A stretch of DNA of 64,000 nucleotides, from NCBI RefSeq assembly GCF_017876155.1, contig NZ_JAGINP010000020.1, positions 114,572 to 178,571 of the forward strand, given 5' to 3'. The notes beneath the pieces were generated by a model. The model did not search any database. It worked only from the letters and a program-made list of their open reading frames with translations, and was not told the origin of the DNA. The translations under genes and the position numbers were made by a program. The DNA comes from Azospirillum rugosum (GTDB lineage: Bacteria > Pseudomonadota > Alphaproteobacteria > Azospirillales > Azospirillaceae). This document shows positions 53,217 to 61,592 of the stretch, piece by piece (positions within the stretch are counted from its first letter, which is position 1; each line of letters opens with the position of its first letter).

Positions 53217-54917
53217 TCAGCGACGTGACGAGAGCGAGTTGACGATGTCGTTGCGCCAGTCATCGGGTTTGCGCGGACCGGTGCGTTGAAAGTCCTCGGC
53301 GTGGTGCACCAGAAGATCGACGCCGGCGATCAGTTCGGTGTGCCCGCGCACCTGCAACTCGGCCTTGAGCAGGTTGCCCTGCTGGCGCAGCAGGTCGATC
53401 CCATATTCCTTGGAGAGTTCGATCACCACGTCGCCGTAGCGGACCAGAGCGACGTCCAGTTCGGCGCGTGCAGCCTTGGCGGCGCCGGAACGTGCCTCGA
53501 ACTGCCGCACGATTGTCGCCAGTTCCGATCTGGCCTCCTCGATCTGCGCCGGGGTGCCGGACTGCTCGACGGCGGCGAAGTTGTCCCGCGCCTGCTTGTG
53601 CAGCGCCCGCGCCTTATCAAGGGCGAATTCCTGCGTGCGCGTGCGCAGGTCTTCGATCTGCACCCGCTCGGCCGAAATGGCGCCGTTGCGGATGAGGGAA
53701 CGCACCAGCCGATCCCGTGCGTCGTTGCGTTCGGCGCGGCCGTTCTCCATCTCGACCAAGGCCTCGCGCAAGCGGTCGCGCAGCGCGGCGCTTTCCGTGG
53801 TCAAGGCGGCAAGCGCGATGTCGTCCATGGCCCGCTTTTCGCGTTTGTCCGCCTGGTCGCCGTCGTCGTCGGCTGGAAGCTGCTGCCACGCTTTCGTCAA
53901 CTCGTCCACGCGTTCCAGGGGCCAGACCGTGGCGACCGTCGGGGCGGACAGCATCAGACGGAACCCATAGCGTGGCCCGCGCGTGGCGGCGCCGGTTTCC
54001 GGGTCGTAGGCGGGAAGCTCCTGCCGCCAGGCGATCCGCTGCTGCTCGGCGGGCATCGTGAAATCGCCGCCGCGCACGACGATGCCGCCCGCCTGCCCAT
54101 GCTCCCGGCCTCTGCGGTTCAGCCGGAACGGTTCGAGCATCATCTCGGCCGCGTTGCCCAGAATGTCGAAGATGCCCAGCGGGTTCGGCTTCAGGCTGCC
54201 GATGGGATGCAGCGTGCCGTTCGCCGACCCGCTTCCCTGGTGCCAGACGTAGTCGGACAGCGAGCCCCCCTCGGCGCCGTTGTCGGCGGGCATGCGGAAA
54301 CGGACGCCGGCGAAGGCCGCTTGGTCGACCGCCAAGCCGCCCCGCGCGGCATATTCCCACTCGGCTTCGGTCGGCAGCCGGACGAACGCCGGAGTGCCCT
54401 CGGCGGTCGGCAGCGCCGCGCGCGCGGTGCCGGCGAGCCATTCACTGTAGCGGTTGGCGGCAGTAACCGTATCGAACCAGGAAATGTTGGTGGCCGGCAG
54501 CAGACTTGCCGGGTCGATCGTTGGGCAGGTCGGTCCTAGGGCGGCCAACTGGGCGGCGCTGACTTCGTACTTTCCTATGTAGTACAGGCGGCGTTCCGGG
54601 TTTTTCGGATCGGGGAACGGCGCGCCCACATGGTCGACCCGCGGTCCGCCCAGATAGCCGATCGTTTCGTCGGCGCTGCCCAGGGAAACCGGCTGGTCGT
54701 CGAAGGGGCGGCCGCCGATCACCGCGACCGGACGGAATGCCATGGCGCCTCCGCACGGCAGCGGAAGGACGAGGTCGTCCTCCATCTTGACCGGGTTGTA
54801 CGCATCCTCCTGCCAGGGGGAGGGTTCGGCCCGCAAGGCTCCGGCCGCCAGCAGCAATGCGGTGGAGGCCAGCGCGGCGAGGCTGTTGCGGATGGCGCCG
54901 CGGCTTCGCTCAGACAT
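53217..54917 (-). CDS. Exported formylglycine-generating-enzyme-like (SUMF1/PvdO) protein with coiled-coil tail
   Basis: A 566-residue exported protein. Signal peptide at about 1-30 ending in GALRAE. The FGE-type fold (about 60-330) shows YYIGKYEVSAAQLAAL, NISWFDTVTAANRYSEWLA, VRLPTEAEWEYAARGG, LGIFDILGNAAEM and VVRGGDF ... YGFRLML. The Cys pair of true formylglycine-generating enzymes is absent from the C-terminal part (only two Cys, both N-terminal), so binding rather than oxidation is likely. Residues about 365-560 are a charged coiled coil. The start is within the end of the permease gene. Confidence 0.82.
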   Translation of the reverse strand: MSERSRGAIRNSLAALASTALLLAAGALRAEPSPWQEDAYNPVKMEDDLVLPLPCGGAMAFRPVAVIGGRPFDDQPVSLGSADETIGYLGGPRVDHVGAPFPDPKNPERRLYYIGKYEVSAAQLAALGPTCPTIDPASLLPATNISWFDTVTAANRYSEWLAGTARAALPTAEGTPAFVRLPTEAEWEYAARGGLAVDQAAFAGVRFRMPADNGAEGGSLSDYVWHQGSGSANGTLHPIGSLKPNPLGIFDILGNAAEMMLEPFRLNRRGREHGQAGGIVVRGGDFTMPAEQQRIAWRQELPAYDPETGAATRGPRYGFRLMLSAPTVATVWPLERVDELTKAWQQLPADDDGDQADKREKRAMDDIALAALTTESAALRDRLREALVEMENGRAERNDARDRLVRSLIRNGAISAERVQIEDLRTRTQEFALDKARALHKQARDNFAAVEQSGTPAQIEEARSELATIVRQFEARSGAAKAARAELDVALVRYGDVVIELSKEYGIDLLRQQGNLLKAELQVRGHTELIAGVDLLVHHAEDFQRTGPRKPDDWRNDIVNSLSSRR

Positions 54918-56124
54918 CACGCAACCCCTCGGCCGGTTGGATCCGCGCGGCCCGGATCCCGGCCCAGCTGGCCGCGGCCAACGCGCAGGCCAGGGTGACC
55001 GCCGTGGCCGTCACGAAGTGTTCCGGCAACAACCGGCAGACGAATTCCCCCATCTGCAGCGACGCGGCGAAATAGCTGTTCAATCCCATCGCGACGCCGG
55101 CATAGGCGACCCCCGCGAGCAGGCTGCCGGCCATGCCGATCAGGAGCGCCTGGCACAGAGGGAAGGCGACGATGGCCCTGCCGGGAAAGCCGATCAGGCG
55201 CAGGACGCTGAGGTCGCGTCGCTTGCGCTCCACCCCGGCCACTAGGCTGGCGGCGAGGGCTGCGGCAAATCCCGCCGAACCGAGGACGGCCACCGTCCAG
55301 AAGACGCGCGTGAGGTTGGCGTCGAGCGCCTGCATGACCTCCACCTCCTCGGCGCGCGAGCGGAGTTCCACCTCCTGGGAAAAAAGGGAATCGCGCAACG
55401 CCGCGACGTCGTAGATCGACCGCGCATACAACCGGAAGCGCGGGAATACACGCTCGCCGGTTCCACGCGGCACCCCCGGCCAGCCGAACCGCTCGACCGC
55501 CATGCCGTCGCGGAAATCCTCGATCGCGACCAGGAGCGGCAGCGTCACGAAGGCGGAGTCGCCGCCCAGCGCCGCCTCCGGTACCACCGCCCGGACACGT
55601 CCATTCCATTCGACCGCTTCCGCGCCGCCGTTGTTCAGCCGTTCGATCACGGCACGCACCATGTCCCCGGCACCGACACCTAGGCGTTGCGCCGTCCTGG
55701 AGGACAGCGTCAGTTCCAGGTCCGATGCCGGCACCGACCCCGATGGTATCAGCGGCTCGCCGGGACCGCTGGGAACCATGCCGACGGCGGACGCCTGCGC
55801 CCCGGTGGCGGGGTTTTCGAGCCGGTTGAAGCTGGCCGACAGCCGCCGGGTCTCCGCCATCGCGAAGGAGACATCCGGACGGTCGCGCAGGGACTCGATC
55901 CAATGCGCCGTGAACATCCCGCTTCCGACGAGGATCAGTTCGCGGTTGTGCGGATCCTCGACGAGCCGCCGGGCGATCGTGTCGATCACCCCGTACTTGA
56001 GGCCGAAAAGGACGAGGAGGGGCGCCAGGACGGCGGCCAGCGCCCCCACGATGCAGGCGGAGATCGCCGCCTCGTGGGCGAAATCGCGCAACGCCAGGCG
56101 TGGGATGTGACGGAGAGCCTTCAT
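54910..56124 (-). CDS. FtsX/MacB-type ABC transporter permease
   Basis: A 404-residue inner-membrane permease with the FtsX layout: a TM helix at about 23-45, a large periplasmic domain (about 46-270) and three TM helices at about 275-300, 325-350 and 375-395. The cytoplasmic loop GVERKRRDLSVLRLIGFPGR is the typical contact with the ATPase, and the C-terminus is AARIQPAEGLRDV. MacB/LolCDE relatives transmit force to the periplasm rather than pumping solutes. The ATG overlaps the stop of the ATPase gene. Confidence 0.9.
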   Translation of the reverse strand: MKALRHIPRLALRDFAHEAAISACIVGALAAVLAPLLVLFGLKYGVIDTIARRLVEDPHNRELILVGSGMFTAHWIESLRDRPDVSFAMAETRRLSASFNRLENPATGAQASAVGMVPSGPGEPLIPSGSVPASDLELTLSSRTAQRLGVGAGDMVRAVIERLNNGGAEAVEWNGRVRAVVPEAALGGDSAFVTLPLLVAIEDFRDGMAVERFGWPGVPRGTGERVFPRFRLYARSIYDVAALRDSLFSQEVELRSRAEEVEVMQALDANLTRVFWTVAVLGSAGFAAALAASLVAGVERKRRDLSVLRLIGFPGRAIVAFPLCQALLIGMAGSLLAGVAYAGVAMGLNSYFAASLQMGEFVCRLLPEHFVTATAVTLACALAAASWAGIRAARIQPAEGLRDV

Positions 56125-56855
56125 GACAGCCCTCCGCGGCTGAAAACCGCGCGGATGTCGTCGCCGCTGCGCTCCAGCACGGGTTCGATCAGGGCGAAGC
56201 CGGAGCCGGCCCCCCGGTTCGGATCGTGGGTGGCGACGATCGCCGTCGTTCCGATTCCGGTGACCAGTTCCAGCAGAAGCCGGAAGGTGACCTCGGCGTT
56301 GACGGGATCGAGCGCCGCCGTCGGTTCGTCCGCGATGACCACCCCTGGGTCATGCGCCAGCGCCCGCGCGATCGCCACCCGCTGCCGTTCCCCAACGGAC
56401 AGGCTGCCCGGTGATCGCGCCAGCAGGTGCGCGATGTCCAGATGTTCGGCAAGGGCGCGGACCCGTTGCGGATCGTACCGCCCGGCCAGGCGTGCCGGCA
56501 GCTCGATATTCTCGCGCGCCGACAGGTAGGGAAGCAGTCCGCCGGTTTGCACGATGTAGCCGACGAACGCGCCGCGCAGCGACGACAGGCCGTCTTGGTT
56601 GTGGCGCCACGACGCGTGGATCGACACCGGCCCTTGGCCGGGATCGAACGTGAATCGCTCGGCATCGTCCGGCCGCAGGGTCATGGCCAGCAGGTCCAGC
56701 AGCGTCGACTTGCCGCAACCGCTGGGCCCGCGCACGATGACCACTTCGCCGCGCAGGACGGTCAGTTCGGGGATGTCGAGACGGAACCGTCCACGCGCGC
56801 CGCCTCTCGCCTTGCGCACGTCGCGCAGATCATAGAGCACGCCCGCCGCGGTCAT
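56121..56855 (-). CDS. ABC transporter ATP-binding protein (MacB/LolD type)
   Basis: A 244-residue ATPase. Walker A is RGPSGCGKSTLLDLL (about 42-56), Q-loop in YIVQTGGLLPYLSARENIEL, signature LSVGERQRVAIARALA (about 152), Walker B VVIADEPTAALDP, H-loop IVATHD. A complete active site. Partner of the overlapping permease. The ATG overlaps the vWA gene stop (ATGA). Confidence 0.95.
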   Translation of the reverse strand: MTAAGVLYDLRDVRKARGGARGRFRLDIPELTVLRGEVVIVRGPSGCGKSTLLDLLAMTLRPDDAERFTFDPGQGPVSIHASWRHNQDGLSSLRGAFVGYIVQTGGLLPYLSARENIELPARLAGRYDPQRVRALAEHLDIAHLLARSPGSLSVGERQRVAIARALAHDPGVVIADEPTAALDPVNAEVTFRLLLELVTGIGTTAIVATHDPNRGAGSGFALIEPVLERSGDDIRAVFSRGGLS

Positions 56856-58900
56856 GGCAGCTGATCCAGCGGAATCTGCATGACGTCATTGTTGCGGTCG
56901 TCGGATCCTTCGAGGTCAGTCCACCGCTTGGGATCGTTGTTGTAGTCGCGATACAGCTTGATCCGGGTTTCCAGCGCGTCGAGCAGCATTCTCTGCTCGC
57001 CGGGCGGCATCGAAATCCAATGCTGTTCGGTCATCTCCATGAGCTGGCTGCGATAGGGCAGGCCGTCCAGCAACTCGTTCAGCCCGCCGAACTCGATCAG
57101 ACGTTCGATCTTCGAGCCATCAGGGTCCTGCTGGCCATGGCTGACCAGGGCGGACACCATCCGGAGCTGGTTGAAGAAGTCGCGCGACCGGCCGCGGGTT
57201 TCCTCTCCCTTCCTGATCACCTCCTCCAGGGCCAGGGCGATCTGGCTGAGCTGCCTCTTGGAGATCAGGACCTTGATCTCGAGCGCGTTCGGCCGCTTCT
57301 GGCCGATGTCGCGGTCGGCCATCCAGGCGTCGAGCATGCGCGGCGCCTGCCGGCCGCTCGCCTGACCGAGATAACGGAGCTGCATGGTCCGGCCGAGGGC
57401 GGCGAGGCGTGAGCGCAGCGCCGTGACGGTGCCGCCGGAGGGTTGGGCCGTCTGGACAGGTTCGGCTTCCGCCACTTGGCGACTGTTGGCTTTCTCGATC
57501 TGCCGGATGATTTCGCCGGCAATCGTTTCCGGGAGGTCGCGGAACGCCTCGATCGTGCCGCCGAACACCGGGAAATAGCCGTTCACGCCATCCTTGTCGG
57601 TTTTGGTCACTTCGACGTACTGGGCATGCGCATGCGTGTGGTTGTTGGCGCGCGCGCCGGCATCGGTCAGAAGATGCAGGGCCAGAATGGCGATGGGGTT
57701 GTTTATGCTGGTGTTCGCGAGACCCCGGATGTCGCTCGCGTGGGCATCGGCGGCCGAGGCCTTGCCTTCCTTCGATCCCGCGTCGGTGATCAGGACGACG
57801 AAGCGCCCGTGATAGCCGGTCCAGTTGATGTCCTTGATGGCCATCTTGAGTCCGGCGAAGGAGTCTTCGTCGAACGAGTCGCTCGACACCGTGGTGGCCT
57901 GAACCTTATCGAGTTCTCGCAGGAAGATCTGCGCCTCGCCCGCGGTGCGCAGCGGCGCCATGATCTGCGCGTTGTAGCCGAGCGCGGGCGTCTTGTTTAT
58001 GTCAGAGCGGAATGCCACGACGCCGAACCCGATGTTCTGGCCATATCGGGATGCGCTCAATTGCCGATAGACCAACCGCATGGTTTCGTGGACGCGGTCG
58101 ATGTAGGGCTGCATGGAAACCGTGGTGTCGATCACGAACACCACGCCGGCACGGTACGCCTCCAGATTTTTCAGATCGGCCGGCTTGTAGGCGTCCCTCT
58201 GGCTCGGGCCGTCGGGGCGCAGGACGGTTTGCCCGGCAACGGCCGTTTCGCTGGCGATGTGCAGAATCCGGACGGAGTCCCGGAGACCGATGGTGACGTC
58301 GCGCACGCCTAGGATCGGCTGGACGTAGAATTGGGTTGTGGCTCCGGGCGGTTCAGGCGGTTCCCACGCAAGCACCGGGGAGTTATCGGGCAGAAGACCG
58401 CGATCGGCCAGATCGAGCAGGTCGCGCATTTCGCGCGCGGCGTTGGGGGCGCTCAACTGGCGAACAAGCTCGTCGTCGCGGCGGAAGAACAGCACGCGCT
58501 GGCGCTGCTCGGTCGAGGAGGGGATGGCGACGGTGAGCGTCTGGTTCCAGCTGATTGTTTCCTCGGCCTCGACCCAGCCCTCGGGCTTGATCTGGGATGA
58601 TCCCAGTTCCAGCCACTCCCGTCCGTCCGCAAGCGTCCGCCCGAACACGTAGAACGGCGACATCGGCGCAAGCTGGCCGCGGCTCGGCGGCGCCTGAAGC
58701 GACGGGTTGGAGCGCAGCATCGCTCCGGTCCGCGTCAGGACGCGCTGATACAGGGTCTTTTTGCCCGGTATCAATTCAGGCGTGCGTTTTTGCGCAAGGG
58801 CCGGCCCGGACGACGCAATCAGCGCGCCACCCAGGATCAGGTGGGCGGCGAAGCGGGCAAGCGTGCGCGCGGCATCGGCCGGTGTGCCCAATCTGCTCAT
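56852..58900 (-). CDS. Exported von Willebrand factor A domain protein
   Basis: A 682-residue protein. Signal peptide at about 8-39 ending PALAQ. The vWA domain is about 245-455 with a near-canonical MIDAS: VVFVIDTTVSMQPYI (D-x-T-x-S), a Ser/Thr-rich TTVSSDSFDEDSFAGLKMA loop and LITDAGSKEG. An Asn/His-rich loop (NNHTHAHAQY) follows. The C-terminal third is helical. The domain therefore faces the periplasm. The ATG at 58900 overlaps the upstream stop (ATGA); an open frame continuing to 59191 is out of context. Confidence 0.85.
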   Translation of the reverse strand: MSRLGTPADAARTLARFAAHLILGGALIASSGPALAQKRTPELIPGKKTLYQRVLTRTGAMLRSNPSLQAPPSRGQLAPMSPFYVFGRTLADGREWLELGSSQIKPEGWVEAEETISWNQTLTVAIPSSTEQRQRVLFFRRDDELVRQLSAPNAAREMRDLLDLADRGLLPDNSPVLAWEPPEPPGATTQFYVQPILGVRDVTIGLRDSVRILHIASETAVAGQTVLRPDGPSQRDAYKPADLKNLEAYRAGVVFVIDTTVSMQPYIDRVHETMRLVYRQLSASRYGQNIGFGVVAFRSDINKTPALGYNAQIMAPLRTAGEAQIFLRELDKVQATTVSSDSFDEDSFAGLKMAIKDINWTGYHGRFVVLITDAGSKEGKASAADAHASDIRGLANTSINNPIAILALHLLTDAGARANNHTHAHAQYVEVTKTDKDGVNGYFPVFGGTIEAFRDLPETIAGEIIRQIEKANSRQVAEAEPVQTAQPSGGTVTALRSRLAALGRTMQLRYLGQASGRQAPRMLDAWMADRDIGQKRPNALEIKVLISKRQLSQIALALEEVIRKGEETRGRSRDFFNQLRMVSALVSHGQQDPDGSKIERLIEFGGLNELLDGLPYRSQLMEMTEQHWISMPPGEQRMLLDALETRIKLYRDYNNDPKRWTDLEGSDDRNNDVMQIPLDQLP

Positions 58901-59463
58901 CGTACCATGTCCGATCGGCCTGACGGTTTCACGAGAATGGCAATGCGCTCCCGCACGCCGGTTTCGCCGAGGGTTTCCGCCGTCCGGTACCATCGCAGGG
59001 CAAGCGCTTCGTTTGGCTTGGGGAAAGGGCTTGTGTCCCGTGACCACGTGGCCGGATCGTACATTTCCGCGATCGCGCGTGCCGCAGGGGCATGATTCGC
59101 CTGTGCCGAAAGCTCGAACAGGATGAGCGCCTGCTGGGGCTGCTCCGACCGATGCTTCTGCGCCAGGTCGAAGATCTGCTCGGCCCGGCATTGTTTGAGC
59201 GTGGCCAGCGCCTGTGGCGTCAGATTATATCCCTGGAACGCCACGGGGCCGCAGGCGGGCTTCGGCGGGCGCGCGGGGGAAGGGAAAAGAGCCCAGACGA
59301 CGATGCCGGTCGCCGCGACGACCGCCGTGCCCAGGCTGGCTGCCCGGAGAATCCGCCTTGCCGGACGACCCTTTCCCGCGGTGGACACGGTCGGATCGGA
59401 GGTTTCGCTTCCGTTCCGGTCTTGCTGGAAATAACGGCTCTTAAGATCATCCGCATCTGTCAT
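58897..59463 (-). CDS. Single-pass membrane protein with Sel1-like repeats
   Basis: A 188-residue protein with a cytoplasmic tail, one TM helix (about 42-62, LGTAVVAATGIVVWALF) and a periplasmic part with TPR/Sel1-like helices (QALILFELSAQANHAPAARA; NEALALRWYRTAETLGETG). Type II topology is inferred from the positive residues before the helix. It is the first gene of the tight run, downstream of the AT-rich gap. Confidence 0.75.
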   Translation of the reverse strand: MTDADDLKSRYFQQDRNGSETSDPTVSTAGKGRPARRILRAASLGTAVVAATGIVVWALFPSPARPPKPACGPVAFQGYNLTPQALATLKQCRAEQIFDLAQKHRSEQPQQALILFELSAQANHAPAARAIAEMYDPATWSRDTSPFPKPNEALALRWYRTAETLGETGVRERIAILVKPSGRSDMVR

Positions 59464-59845
59464 GGCCGCATGCCCGCCGCACCGCGCTGCGCAATAGGAA
59501 TCTAATCATTAAAATTCCTATCCCAAAATTTGCAAATTAACTTTTCCGAGTCAATAAAGATTGATGTGGAACGAGGCGATAAATCTCCTTGCGAGTGTCA
59601 GGATTCTATGAAATAGGGAAAGGAGAACATGCCATCGAATTCGCTCGCGAGGAAGGTGTGTTTCCGCTTGGTGCCGTCCACGTTCGAAGCGGCCACGTTC
59701 AAAGCCGATGTCGATCCGCTTTGCTGTTCGAAAAAACGCTGAAGCCGTTCGGCAAACCCGCTAATGCGCTGGTGCGACCCCTTCTCCCACGTGGGGAGAA
59801 GGAGTTTCGACAGCCAAACCTCTCCTTGGGCTTGACGCAGCACGA
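59464..59845. other. AT-rich promoter-bearing gap and palindrome
   Basis: 382 bases with no credible gene. 59490-59580 is clearly AT-richer than its neighbours. On the minus strand TTGACT (59554-59549) with a 17-base spacer and a poor -10 (AAATTT) could serve the downstream cluster. CCTTCTCCCAC / GTGGGGAGAAGG (59780-59802) is a palindrome beyond the methyltransferase-like gene, without a T-run. Confidence 0.45.
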
Positions 59846-60985
59846 TCAGCGAGTGTTGACGGTGGAGTTCACGGTGACACCGTGGTTGGTGACGCTGATG
59901 GACGTATGGTCGCCCGGCGGCTGGGCGGGGGCGTCCGGGAGGTTCCCGGGACGGTTCGGCGCCTTGTCCTGTGCCGGCTTCTCGTTGCGGGCGAACCGGC
60001 GCAGCACGAGACGGCAATGGGTGAACGGCACGGGCAGAAAGGCACCGTCCTCGTTGCGGGTGATCACACCGAATTCGCCATAGGCTTTCCGGAAGCCGCC
60101 TGAGGTACGGTAGGTGACCTCCTGCTCGATGCCTTCGTTGCGGGATGCGATGCGGCGGGCCAGGCTCTGGACTTCGAACGAGGTCAGGCGCTCCTGCATT
60201 TCATAATGGAAGCGCGCGACGCCTACGAACCGCACAACTTTGTGCAACAGTTCCACGGCCAAGTCGCGGTGCATCCGTACGAAGGAAGGGCCACGCACCT
60301 GCGGCGGAGCCGCCACCATCCCGAAGAGGCGGTCACGTATGAAGCCGGCGACGCCGACCAGGCGGTCGGCCTGGACGTCGTCCAACGCGATTTCCACGAC
60401 CTCCGGCCACCCCAAGGGTGGCGAGGGTTGGGCGCAGGGTTCCGCACAATAGACGAGAACGTTGGGAAACGACGCGAAGAGCGTGTCGAAGAGAGCATCG
60501 TGGCTATAGCCGGGGCTGCGCTCCGGCAATTCGTGCAGCACGCCGAAACATAGGACGATCAGCGTGTCCACGTCGCCGAACGACTTGGCCCTGGCGAGCG
60601 CGGCACCCAGCTTTTGCGTGGCATCGCCGATTTCCACTTCCAGCGGGAGATTTTCGCCTGACGCCTTCGCATGCGCCTTGAGCGCCGCGTCGGTGTCGTA
60701 CTCCAGAAGGACACCGCCCTTTAGCTTCAGTCTTTCAATCAGTGACAGCACGTCCGAACCGTCGGCCCCCCCAATGCTGAGCGCGACGGCGCGCTCATGA
60801 TTGAAGGATTCCGCTTCAATCAGGGATAGCAAATCCTCGATCACAAACTGAACCTTCCTGGCACCTTCACCTTCGAAGGTGCTGTAATAACCGCTGTTAT
60901 TCTCTTTGTGGTTCAAATCGTCCGGCGATGCTGCAATAGGGGAATTTTTTAAGATCGCTTCGATAACGGAAGAGGCATACGACAT
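59846..60985 (-). CDS. SAM-methyltransferase-fold protein with Asn-rich tail
   Basis: A 379-residue cytoplasmic protein. The class I methyltransferase fold is suggested by VALSIGGADGSDVLSLIER (motif I, about 65-83), LLEYDTDAALK (acidic end of strand 2), VEIGDATQKLG, and LIVLCFGVLHELPER. Residues about 210-330 are alpha/beta with unknown role. The last 18 residues (SISVTNHGVTVNSTVNTR) are a beta-strand-like Asn/Val tail similar to those of two other proteins in the cluster. The ATG at 60985 has an A/G-rich leader. It lies 382 bases upstream of the tight run and may be a separate transcript. Confidence 0.72.
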   Translation of the reverse strand: MSYASSVIEAILKNSPIAASPDDLNHKENNSGYYSTFEGEGARKVQFVIEDLLSLIEAESFNHERAVALSIGGADGSDVLSLIERLKLKGGVLLEYDTDAALKAHAKASGENLPLEVEIGDATQKLGAALARAKSFGDVDTLIVLCFGVLHELPERSPGYSHDALFDTLFASFPNVLVYCAEPCAQPSPPLGWPEVVEIALDDVQADRLVGVAGFIRDRLFGMVAAPPQVRGPSFVRMHRDLAVELLHKVVRFVGVARFHYEMQERLTSFEVQSLARRIASRNEGIEQEVTYRTSGGFRKAYGEFGVITRNEDGAFLPVPFTHCRLVLRRFARNEKPAQDKAPNRPGNLPDAPAQPPGDHTSISVTNHGVTVNSTVNTR

Positions 60986-61592
60986 ATCTTTTTCTCTCAT
61001 CGGGGGTGGTTGCTGAAAGATATACCCGTTATGAGTCCGGGCGCCAATCCGATTGTAGCGGCTCCGCAAACGTTGTGCCCTACGCCACAGTGGGGGCGAC
61101 GACCGTGACGCCGCACGAGGCTTCCGACGCGCCCCCAGCGGACGGGGTAGACCCAACAGTGACACCGGTGGCAAATCATTTGAGCGAAATCATTGACGCT
61201 GCCGGTGAAATCCCGATGGGTTGAGATGGCGTCATTGGCGGGTGAATGCTGGCTCTTCCGCGAATTCGGTGCAGCTGGGTGCGGTTGGCGGGCTGGATGA
61301 GCACATGGAGGGATCGCTCATCGCCGCTCTTCGCCTGTGACCGTGCCATTGAAATCACTTCTGCCACTGCTCCCCGCAGGCCTTGTCGTCGATCGGGTCG
61401 CGGCCGTCCCCGATCGTGTTTCCATCTTCGCCCGGGGGACCGCCGCAGGCGGCATCTGCCCCACGTGCGGACGCGCCTCGCAGCTGTCGGGCGTCTTGGC
61501 AAACTGGTCCATCCGCATTCCCGGTGCAGCATGAGTGCACTGACGGGCGGCAGTGAGCACATAGAGGGAACGGCATCCCTTTCCTGAGTGCT
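60986..61592. other. Gap between the cluster and ISL3, holding IS remnants
   Basis: 60986-61250 has no recognisable gene. From 61251 sequence is IS-derived (see the remnant and the full ISL3 element). Confidence 0.6.
61251..61483 (+). mobile_element. Remnant of an ISL3-family element, 5' end only
   Basis: Begins near GGCTCTTCCGCGAATTCGG and contains the start of a transposase at 61337 (PLKSLLPLLPAGLVVDRVAA, then ICPTCGRAS), about 49 codons long, ending where the intact ISL3 begins. Its protein start resembles that of the intact copy but is clearly diverged, so it is a different element. Confidence 0.65.

Noticed and set aside
59589..59845. Possible small gene in the gap between the methyltransferase-like gene and the 188-residue gene
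   Set aside because: Open frames there are short on both strands, lack ribosome-binding sites and show no motif.
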